Assembly: GCF_014197015.1 (NCBI RefSeq)
Contig: NZ_JACIET010000002.1
Span: forward strand, 1,488,001-1,552,000
DNA length: 64,000 nt
Origin: Niveibacterium umoris
Lineage (GTDB): Bacteria; Pseudomonadota; Gammaproteobacteria; Burkholderiales; Rhodocyclaceae
Direction: 5' to 3'
The position numbers were made by a program, and so were the translations under genes. The notes under the pieces are model-generated. The model saw nothing but the letters and a program-made list of their open reading frames with translations, was not told where the DNA came from and searched no databases. Positions within the stretch are counted from its first letter, which is position 1. Each line of letters begins with the position of its first letter. Shown here piece by piece: positions 58,160 through 64,000 of this stretch.

Positions 58160-59064
58160 CAGGTGTAGAGCGTGCCGCTGTTGACGACCGGCGTGACCTC
58201 CCGCTCGCCACACAGCACCACCAGCAGGTTGCTGACCATGGCTGCGCGGCGTTCATCGTCGAGTTCCACCATCTTGCGTTCGGCCAGTTGTGCGAGCGCC
58301 ATTTCGACCATGCCGACTGCGCCTTCGACGATCTTGCGTCGGGCGGCGATCACCGCTTCGGCCTGCTGGCGACGCAGCATCGCGTTGGCGATTTCCGGCG
58401 CGTAGGCGAGGTGGGTGAGCTTGGTCTGATCGACGACCAACCCGGCCATCGCGAGCCGTTCGCCGAGTTCCGCGGCGAGCGTCTCGGCGATTGACTCTGC
58501 CCCGCCGCGCAGGGTGCGCGAAGCCGGTATGTCTTCGGCGTCCATCGTGTCGTAGGGGTAGGCGCTGGCGAGGTGACGCAGCGCGGTTTCGCTCTGGATG
58601 CGCACGAAGGCCTCGTAGTCATCCACGTCGAAGAGCGCCTTGGCGGTGTCGTCCACCCGCCAGATGATCGCGCCGGCGATTTCGACCGGGTTGCCGCGCT
58701 GGTCGTTGACCTTGAGTTTCTCGGTGAGGAAGGTACGTGCCCGCAGCGAGAGTTTCTTGCGCGAGAAGAACGGGATCGTCCAGCGCAGGCCGCGACCGCG
58801 GTCGGTGCCGGTGTAGGCGCCGAAGAGTTGCAGTGTCGCCGCCTCGTTCGGCTGCAGCATGTAGATGCCCGGCACGATGAAGAGCAGCCCGAGCGCCAGC
58901 GCACCAAGGCGCCATCCCGCAGTGGCAAGCTCGCTTTCGGAGGGTTGCCCGGAGGCGAGCCCGACGACGGTCGAAATGGCCGTCAGCAGGAGGGCGAGTG
59001 CGACGACCAGGGCGATGTAACCGGTAAACGCGATGCCGCTGCGTTCGTTGTGAGCGGGGGGCAT
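58159..59064 (-). CDS. SPFH/band-7 domain membrane protein
   Basis: 301 residues from ATG 59064 with GAGGC 5 nt upstream. Two N-terminal hydrophobic segments (about 12-38 and 50-72) precede an SPFH domain (about 80-230) with [30 protein letters not shown] and [32 protein letters not shown]-terminal coiled region ([28 protein letters not shown]) follows. SPFH proteins oligomerise at the membrane and organise lipid microdomains or regulate proteases. Translational coupling to the RHH gene (ATGA-type overlap) implies a working pair. Confidence 0.85.
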   Translation of the reverse strand: MPPAHNERSGIAFTGYIALVVALALLLTAISTVVGLASGQPSESELATAGWRLGALALGLLFIVPGIYMLQPNEAATLQLFGAYTGTDRGRGLRWTIPFFSRKKLSLRARTFLTEKLKVNDQRGNPVEIAGAIIWRVDDTAKALFDVDDYEAFVRIQSETALRHLASAYPYDTMDAEDIPASRTLRGGAESIAETLAAELGERLAMAGLVVDQTKLTHLAYAPEIANAMLRRQQAEAVIAARRKIVEGAVGMVEMALAQLAERKMVELDDERRAAMVSNLLVVLCGEREVTPVVNSGTLYT

Positions 59065-59085
59065 GGATGCCTCGTTGGATATCGA

Positions 59086-59123
59086 AGTGATATCACTATT
59101 GTTCGCTCGCGGCCGAATGTCAA
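59086..59123 (-). promoter_or_regulatory. Promoter and palindromic operator of the SPFH-RHH operon
   Basis: On the minus strand TTGACA (59123-59118) and AATAGT (59100-59095) are separated by 17 bp. The perfect 12-bp palindrome AGTGATATCACT (59086-59097) overlaps the -10 by three bases and covers the start of transcription. This is the place where an RHH repressor would block its own operon. Confidence 0.72.
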
Positions 59124-59145
59124 GGTCGCTTCGACGCGCACCGGG

Positions 59146-59151
59146 TAGAAT
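59146..59151 (+). promoter_or_regulatory. -10 element of rnpB
   Basis: TAGAAT at 59146-59151 lies 7 bp before the predicted 5' end of RNase P RNA. A -35 at the standard spacing is weak. It is divergent from the SPFH promoter, and the two share the 59086-59158 region. Confidence 0.5.
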
Positions 59152-59158
59152 CCGCACT

Positions 59159-59541
59159 GGAAGTCCGCCAGGCAGTCGCGGTACCGCGAGGTATCGAGGA
59201 AAGTCCGGGCCCCGCAGGGCAGAATGCCGGCTAACGGCCGGGCGCTATAAGCCGAAAGGCCCAAGGCGACGGAAAGTGCAACAGAGAGCAGACCGCCGAT
59301 GGCCCCGCAAGGGGATCAGGTAAGGGTGAAACGGTGGGGTAAGAGCCCACCGCGTCCGTGGTGACACGTACGGCACGGTAAACCCCATTCGGGGCAAGGC
59401 CAAATAGGGGAGCGTTGAGGCGGCCCGCTGAGCTCCCGGGTAGGCTGCTAGAGCTTCGCAGCAATGCGTCGACCAGAGGAATGACTGCCCCGTCTCCGCA
59501 AGGGGGCGCGACAGAACCCGGCTTATCGGCGGACTTCCACT
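59159..59541 (+). ncRNA. rnpB: RNase P RNA, bacterial type A
   Basis: About 383 nt. Helix P1 is formed by GGAAGTCCGCC (59159-59169) and GGCGGACTTCC (59528-59538). Conserved elements occur in order: GAGGAAAGTCCGGGC (CR I, near 59197-59211), CAGGGCAGAATGCCGGCTAAC, CGGAAAGTGCAACAGAGAGCAG split over CR II/III, GGTAAGGGTGAAACGGTG, GGTAAACCCC, and AGAGGAATGACTGCC (CR V region) before ACAGAACCCGGCTTATCG. It is the catalytic RNA that matures tRNA 5' ends. The length and motif set fit type A ribozymes of proteobacteria. The exact 3' end is uncertain by a few bases. Confidence 0.95.
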
Positions 59542-59930
59542 TCGCTTCTTGCCGATACCGGATGCGCCGCAGCGCCACTCCAGGCGCTGACGTGGGCGCG
59601 ATACCACCGCCTATTTTGCGCTAACGCTTTTCGACGAACTGACGCGCCTTGCGCATCTCAACGTCGTCGTTCGTCGCGCGGCTTGCGCGGCGCCTCCCAG
59701 CTTTCAAGACGCAGCCGCCCGAGCGGCGCTCATCTTTCCCGGAAACCGCTTTCTCCTCCGCCTTGCCGACACGTTTCTGCGATCGCTCGCCATTCGTCGG
59801 AGTCCTGTTTCTCGCAAGCCACTTCAGCTTCTATGCCTATGGTCTTGTATTTATTGAGAAAACCTGCGCGCCGGCTTGTGCGTCGCCCGTAAGTCCTTGT
59901 GTTGTTTGAGAAAAACCTCCTGAAGCTCGC
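59542..59930. other. 389-bp region between rnpB and the mraZ promoter, no gene seen
   Basis: A small open frame (59649-59909) has no ribosome-binding site or recognisable domain. The GC content falls along the stretch, and the last 60 bp are AT-rich with runs such as GAGAAAACC and GAGAAAAACC. No intrinsic terminator with a clear stem was found for rnpB. Confidence 0.5.
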
Positions 59931-59994
59931 TTGACCGGCTTGATTCTTTTACCTAAAGTGGTGCGAAGTGGAGAAAAATGGGTAAAAGTGGACA
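59931..59994 (+). promoter_or_regulatory. mraZ promoter with four MraZ boxes at 10-bp spacing
   Basis: A -35 TTGACC (59931-59936) and a -10 TAAAGT (59954-59959) are 17 bp apart. Four direct repeats of consensus AAAGTGGNNN start at 59955, 59965, 59975 and 59985: AAAGTGGTGC, GAAGTGGAGA, AAAATGGGTA and AAAGTGGACA. This 10-bp periodic TGG pattern is the known MraZ operator layout. A fifth similar copy (GAAGTGGGTG) is at 60016-60025. The first box overlaps the -10, so MraZ should repress its own operon. Confidence 0.85.
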
Positions 59995-60056
59995 AAACCT
60001 GTTCGCGCGGGTCGCGAAGTGGGTGTCCCGCTACCCGGTGAGCTGAAAGGGTTCGG

Positions 60057-60503
60057 ATGTTTCAGGGCGCTGCCGCGCTGAGTCTCGATGCGAAAGGTCG
60101 CCTGGCGATCCCGTCGCGGCATCGTGACGCCCTGACGGGGATGTCCGGCGGTCAGCTCGTGATCACGGCGCATCCGCATCGCTGCCTGCTGGTCTATCCG
60201 GTGCCTGCCTGGGAGCCGATTCGCGACAAGGTGCTCGCCGCCCCCAGCCTCGAGCCTCGGGCGGCATTGCTCAAGCGCTTGCTGGTCGGTTTTGCGCGCG
60301 ACGAGGAGATGGACGCCGCCGGCCGTGTGCTGATCGCGCCCGAGTTGCGCCAGTTCGCCCAGTTCGACAAGCAGGTCTGGCTCGTGGGGCAGGGCAACCA
60401 CTTCGAACTCTGGTCCGACGCGGGCTGGCAGAAACAACAGGAAGAAATGCTCGCACTCGGCGCCGACCTGCTTCCGCCTGGCCTGGAGACCCTGTCGCTG
60501 TGA
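60057..60503 (+). CDS. mraZ: Transcriptional regulator MraZ
   Basis: 148 residues, two tandem AbrB/SpoVT-like halves. [23 protein letters not shown] is the first DxxGR-type motif, and [23 protein letters not shown] the second. MraZ forms large rings and represses the dcw operon by binding TGG repeats, which are present upstream. The first gene of the dcw cluster; its stop overlaps the GTG of rsmH. The SD is AAAGGG 6-11 nt upstream of ATG 60057. Confidence 0.95.
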   Translation: MFQGAAALSLDAKGRLAIPSRHRDALTGMSGGQLVITAHPHRCLLVYPVPAWEPIRDKVLAAPSLEPRAALLKRLLVGFARDEEMDAAGRVLIAPELRQFAQFDKQVWLVGQGNHFELWSDAGWQKQQEEMLALGADLLPPGLETLSL

Positions 60504-61429
60504 GCGCCGAACTGGCGCACGTGACGGTCCTGCTGGACGAAGCGGTCGATGCACTCGCGGTGCGGCCGGAGGGCATCTACGTCGACGGCACCTTCGGTCG
60601 CGGCGGGCATAGCGGCGCGATCCTCAAGCGGCTTGGCACTGCCGGCCGCCTGATCGCCTTCGATCGCGATCCGCGTGCGATCGAAGCGGGCAAGGCGCTG
60701 GACGACTCGCGGCTGACGCTGGTGCATGAACCGTTTTCGGCCTTCGCCGAGGCGCTCGACGCGCTTGGTGTGGCGAAGGTCGATGGCGTGCTGCTCGACC
60801 TGGGCGTGTCGTCGCCGCAACTCGACGACGCCTCGCGCGGCATGAGCTTTCGCTTCGACGCACCGCTCGACATGCGCATGGATACGACCCGCGGCGAAAC
60901 CGCTGCGGAATGGCTTGCACGGGCGACCGTGCAGGAAATCACCGAAGTAGTGAGGGGGTACGGTGAAGAACGGTTTGCTTACCAGATTGCAAAGGCGCTT
61001 GTTGCTGCTCGGGCAGGGCAACCTGTTACAACCACACGGCAACTTGCCGCGCTCGTGGAAAAGGTCGTGCGCACGCGCGAGCCGGGGCAGCACCCAGCGA
61101 CGCGCACCTTCCAGGCTCTACGGATTCACGTCAATCGCGAGCTTGAGGAGCTGTCGCTGATCCTGCCGCAGTGCGTGGATCGGCTCGCAGCGGGCGGACG
61201 CATCGTCGTGATTGCCTTCCATTCCCTCGAAGATCGCATCGTCAAGCAGTTCCTGCGCGATGCCTCGCATCCGGTGGAGCCGCCGCGCGGCGTGCCGGTG
61301 CGCGCTGCGGATCTGCCGACACCGCCGATGCGTCTGATCGGCAAGCCGGTGCGCCCTGGCGAAGCGGAAGTGGCCGCCAATCCGCGCGCGCGCAGCGCGA
61401 TCATGCGCATCGCGGAGCGGGTTGCCTGA
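60500..61429 (+). CDS. rsmH: 16S rRNA m4C1402 methyltransferase RsmH (MraW)
   Basis: 309 residues from GTG 60500, which overlaps the mraZ stop by four bases. [25 protein letters not shown] (SAM-binding), [31 protein letters not shown] and [15 protein letters not shown] are the canonical motifs. It methylates N4 of C1402 in 16S rRNA; RsmI at 35.5 kb adds the 2'-O-methyl to the same nucleotide, so both enzymes for m4Cm1402 are in this window. Confidence 0.96.
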   Translation: MSAELAHVTVLLDEAVDALAVRPEGIYVDGTFGRGGHSGAILKRLGTAGRLIAFDRDPRAIEAGKALDDSRLTLVHEPFSAFAEALDALGVAKVDGVLLDLGVSSPQLDDASRGMSFRFDAPLDMRMDTTRGETAAEWLARATVQEITEVVRGYGEERFAYQIAKALVAARAGQPVTTTRQLAALVEKVVRTREPGQHPATRTFQALRIHVNRELEELSLILPQCVDRLAAGGRIVVIAFHSLEDRIVKQFLRDASHPVEPPRGVPVRAADLPTPPMRLIGKPVRPGEAEVAANPRARSAIMRIAERVA

Positions 61430-61430
61430 C

Positions 61431-61709
61431 ATGGTTCGCACCAACGTGCTCCTCATCGTGCTCGTGCTGGCCAGCGCGCTGAGCCTGGTCTCGGCGCAGC
61501 ACCAGTCACGCAAGCTGTTCATCGAACTCGAACGCCTGCAGACCCGGGAGCGCGCGCTCGAAACCGAGTGGGGGCAGTTGCAGCTTGAACAAAGCACCTG
61601 GGCGGCGCACGCCCGGGTCGAAAAGGTGGCGCGCGAGCGCCTCCATCTGGTGAGCCCCGATCCGCATCGCGTGCTGGTTCTCGATGCGGATGCCGGAGGT
61701 GAAAAATGA
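61431..61709 (+). CDS. ftsL: Cell division protein FtsL
   Basis: 92 residues from ATG 61431. One membrane helix (about 5-22) is followed by a leucine-rich coiled coil (KLFIELERLQTRERALETEWGQLQLEQ), and the ending RLHLVSPDPHRVLVL is typical. FtsL forms the FtsQLB complex and activates FtsWI. Its stop overlaps the ftsI start by four bases. Sequence conservation is low in this family, so the call leans on size, topology and position. Confidence 0.9.
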   Translation: MVRTNVLLIVLVLASALSLVSAQHQSRKLFIELERLQTRERALETEWGQLQLEQSTWAAHARVEKVARERLHLVSPDPHRVLVLDADAGGEK

Positions 61710-63454
61710 AGAAGAACTTCACCTTCAATCACAATCCGCTGTTGTCTGAAAAGCTGCCTGTCTGGCGCGCCCGCTTCGTGCTGGTGCTGCTGCTCGCCGG
61801 ATTTGTTGCCCTGGGCTGCCGTGCCGCGTGGCTGCAGGGCGTGAAGACCGACTTCCTGCAGGCCAAGGGCGAGTCGCGCTACGCGCGCGTCATCGAACTG
61901 CCGGCCGATCGCGGCAAGATCATCGATCGCCACGGCGAGGTGCTGGCAGTGAGCACGCCGGTGAGATCGGTGTGGGCGATTCCTGACGACATCTCGCTGA
62001 CCCCGGCGCAGACCCGTGAGCTCGCGCGCATGCTGGCGCTCGATCCGGCCGAGTTGAATCGCAAGCTCGCGTCCGACAAGGAGTTCGTGTACCTCAAGCG
62101 CCAGGTGCCGCCGGATATCGCCGATCGTGTCGCGGCGCTGAATCTGCCGGGCATCCACACGCAGAACGAGTTCCGCCGCTTCTACCCGAGCGGCGAAGTG
62201 GCGGCACACGTGGTGGGCTTCACCGACGTCGACGACAACGGCCAGGAAGGCATCGAGCTGGCATTCCAGAAGGATCTGCTCGGCCACGCCGGCAGTCGCC
62301 GCGTGATCAAGGATCGCCGCGGCCACATTGTCGAGGACGTCGAGTCGATCAAGAAGCCGCGTGAAGGCTCAGACGTCACGCTCGCGCTCGATTCGAAAAT
62401 TCAGTACCTCGCATACTCGGCGCTCAAGCAGGCGGTAACGGTCAACAAGGCCAAGGCAGGCAGCGCAGTCGTGATCGACGTGAAGACCGGCGAAATCCTC
62501 GCACTGGTGAACAGCCCGACCTACAACCCGAACAATCGCGTACGGCTGTCTGGCGCGCAGTTGCGCAACCGCGTGCTGACCGACACCTTCGAGCCCGGCT
62601 CGACGATGAAGCCCTTTACCGCCGCCGCGGCGCTGGAGAGTGGCAAGTTCCGCTTCGACACGATCATCAACTGCGCACCGGGCCGCATGACGATCGGCAG
62701 CGCGACCATTTCCGACGCCCACCCGCACGGCGCGCTGACAGTCGCACAGGTGATCCAGAAGTCGTCGAACATCGGCTCGGCCAAGATGTCGCTGGCGCTG
62801 CCTGCCGAGCAGATGTGGGAGATGTACGACGCGCTGGGCTTCGGCTCGCAACTCAAGCTCGGTTTCCCCGGCGAGGCCGCCGGGCGCCTGCGCCCGGCGC
62901 GCATCTGGCGCCCGATCGAGCAGGCCACGATGTCTTACGGTCACGGCATCTCGGTGAACCTGATGCAGCTCGCCCAGGCCTACTTGGTCTTTGCGCGCGA
63001 GGGCGACCTGATCCCGCTGTCGCTGACGCGGGTCGAGACGCCCCCGCTGCATGGCAAGCCGGTGTTCTCGCAGCAGACCGCCCGCGAAGTGCGCGCGATG
63101 CTGGAAACCGTGACGCAGCCGGGCGGCACCGCAACGCTTGCGCAGGTGCCGGGCTACCGCGTCGGCGGCAAGACCGGCACAGCGATGAAGCTCGAGGGCG
63201 GTGTTTACACCAACAAGTACGTCTCGTCTTTCGTGGGCCTGGGGCCGATTTCCAATCCGCGCCTGATCGTCGCGGTGATGGTGGACGAACCCACTGGCGG
63301 CAAGCATTACGGTGGCGAAGTGGCTGCGCCGGTGTTTTCGGAACTGATGGCCGGCTCGCTGCGTGCGCTCGGCGTCCCGCCCGATGCGCCGCTGCGCCCG
63401 ATGCAGGTCGCACAGACCCAGCGTAGTGACGCCGATGTCAAGGAGGGCATGTGA
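61706..63454 (+). CDS. ftsI: Peptidoglycan transpeptidase FtsI (PBP3)
   Basis: 582 residues. One N-terminal membrane helix (about 22-42) precedes a pedestal domain (RGKIIDRHGEVLAVSTPV) and the transpeptidase. Active-site motifs: STMK at 299-302 (nucleophile Ser299), SSN at 353-355 and KTGT at 489-492. It cross-links septal peptidoglycan with FtsW. The ATG overlaps ftsL and the stop overlaps murE, so the dcw operon is tightly coupled. Confidence 0.97.
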   Translation: MKKNFTFNHNPLLSEKLPVWRARFVLVLLLAGFVALGCRAAWLQGVKTDFLQAKGESRYARVIELPADRGKIIDRHGEVLAVSTPVRSVWAIPDDISLTPAQTRELARMLALDPAELNRKLASDKEFVYLKRQVPPDIADRVAALNLPGIHTQNEFRRFYPSGEVAAHVVGFTDVDDNGQEGIELAFQKDLLGHAGSRRVIKDRRGHIVEDVESIKKPREGSDVTLALDSKIQYLAYSALKQAVTVNKAKAGSAVVIDVKTGEILALVNSPTYNPNNRVRLSGAQLRNRVLTDTFEPGSTMKPFTAAAALESGKFRFDTIINCAPGRMTIGSATISDAHPHGALTVAQVIQKSSNIGSAKMSLALPAEQMWEMYDALGFGSQLKLGFPGEAAGRLRPARIWRPIEQATMSYGHGISVNLMQLAQAYLVFAREGDLIPLSLTRVETPPLHGKPVFSQQTAREVRAMLETVTQPGGTATLAQVPGYRVGGKTGTAMKLEGGVYTNKYVSSFVGLGPISNPRLIVAVMVDEPTGGKHYGGEVAAPVFSELMAGSLRALGVPPDAPLRPMQVAQTQRSDADVKEGM

Positions 63455-64000
63455 CGCAACGCGAAGCGCACCTGATCCTCGACGCGCTGTCGGCGAGCGG
63501 CATTGCGCCGACTCGCCTGTGCGCCGACTCGCGAGCCGTCGAACCCGGTGACGTCTTCCTCGCCTATCCCGGCGCGCGCAGCGACGGCCGTCGCTACATT
63601 GCCGACGCGGTGAAGCGCGGCGCGGCAGCCGTGCTGTGGGAACGCGAAGGGCACCACTGGGATGCCGCGCTGCTGGTGCCGCATCTCGCCTGGGACGGAC
63701 TCGCGCGACTCGCTGGCGATCTGGCGCATCTCGTGTATGGCAGGCCATCGGAGCAACTGCGTCTGATCGGCGTGACCGGCACCAACGGCAAGACCTCGAT
63801 CACGCAGTGGCTGGCGCGCTGCTTCACCGCCCTGCACGAGCGGTGCGGCGTTGTCGGCACGCTCGGTATCGGCTATCCCGATGCGCTCGAAGAAGGGCTC
63901 AACACGACGCCCGACGGCATCGTGTTGCATGCTGCACTGGCACGATTCGTCGCCGACGGCGCGCGCGCAGCAGCGATGGAAGTCTCTTCGATCGGACTCG
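63451..64000 (+). CDS. murE: UDP-MurNAc-tripeptide ligase MurE, N-terminal part (3' end outside window)
   Basis: Starts at GTG 63451 (overlaps the ftsI stop; AAGGAGG at 63440-63446 upstream) and is open to the end of the window, about 183 residues. DSRAVEPGDVFLAYPGARSDG is the uridine-binding N-terminal domain, and GVTGTNGKTS is the P-loop for ATP. ALARFVADGARAAAMEVSSIGL, near the cut, is the start of the Mur ligase E motif. It adds the third amino acid (meso-diaminopimelate in Gram-negatives) to the peptidoglycan precursor. Confidence 0.95.
   Translation, partial: MTQREAHLILDALSASGIAPTRLCADSRAVEPGDVFLAYPGARSDGRRYIADAVKRGAAAVLWEREGHHWDAALLVPHLAWDGLARLAGDLAHLVYGRPSEQLRLIGVTGTNGKTSITQWLARCFTALHERCGVVGTLGIGYPDALEEGLNTTPDGIVLHAALARFVADGARAAAMEVSSIGL

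Noticed and set aside
57974-59064. Classical toxin-antitoxin operon reading of the RHH gene
   Set aside because: The partner is an SPFH membrane protein of 301 residues, not a known toxin fold; only the autoregulatory layout is similar.
59649-59909. 86-residue open frame between rnpB and mraZ
   Set aside because: No ribosome-binding site and no domain; the sequence is Ser/Pro/Arg-rich as expected of chance frames.

Overview
The window reads as a contiguous piece of a GC-rich betaproteobacterial chromosome. Gene content and family style fit Rhodocyclales/Zoogloeaceae (Azoarcus/Thauera-like); this placement is an inference from protein families, not from a search. There are no insertion sequences, prophage genes, tRNAs or CRISPR arrays that I can see. 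Almost everything is core or conserved-accessory chromosome, with one visibly AT-richer gene (an acyltransferase near 25.2-26.3 kb).

Region by region. 0-2.1 kb: the tail of a ParA-type ATPase, then an Atm1-type ABC exporter on the minus strand. 2.1-15.7 kb: a fatty-acid utilisation regulon. A PsrA-like TetR regulator with its own promoter and operator is followed by fadE, a FadI-type thiolase, a DegV-family (fatty-acid-binding) protein, a hydratase/dehydrogenase, a hot-dog thioesterase, fadL, a second multifunctional enzyme of reversed domain order, and fadA. 15.8-21.1 kb: a beta-propeller lipoprotein, then an aldehyde dehydrogenase, a Tat-leader small subunit and a GMC flavoprotein that look like an alcohol/aldehyde oxidation set. 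21.2-25.2 kb: YdcF-like, DUF2802, SPOR, FliW, RidA and YpfJ-type metallopeptidase genes. 25.2-31.6 kb: acyltransferase, recG, an NTF2-like protein, an SDR/TetR operon with two tandem operators, and an aldose epimerase. 31.6-39.9 kb: a PlpD-like type Vd autotransporter, a YhhQ transporter, an exported HIRAN protein, yraN, rsmI, pyrC, a lipoprotein, DUF3025, an HDOD protein and DUF2892. 40-46 kb: a Crp/Fnr regulator, xthA, a DUF4124-glutaredoxin, prlC, an HDOD protein and purC. 46-59 kb: an M16 peptidase, an HD-GYP protein, a zinc-ribbon membrane protein, a third HDOD protein, an esterase, a histidine kinase with a sigma-54 response regulator, a flavin-binding protein, and a ribbon-helix-helix/SPFH pair. 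59.1-64 kb: rnpB (RNase P RNA), then the start of the dcw cluster (mraZ, rsmH, ftsL, ftsI, murE), with MraZ boxes in its promoter.

How it works together. Long-chain fatty acids would enter through FadL and be degraded by FadE, two multifunctional enzymes and two thiolases, with the PsrA-like repressor sensing acyl-CoA. Several small regulators sit next to near-perfect palindromes that overlap promoter elements: PsrA-like at 2213-2224, TetR at 29097-29146, RHH at 59086-59097 and MraZ at 59955-59994. These are the best-supported new regulatory predictions here. The least-described units are the SPFH/RHH pair, the exported HIRAN protein, the 585-residue zinc-ribbon membrane protein, and the Crp/DUF2892 pair.
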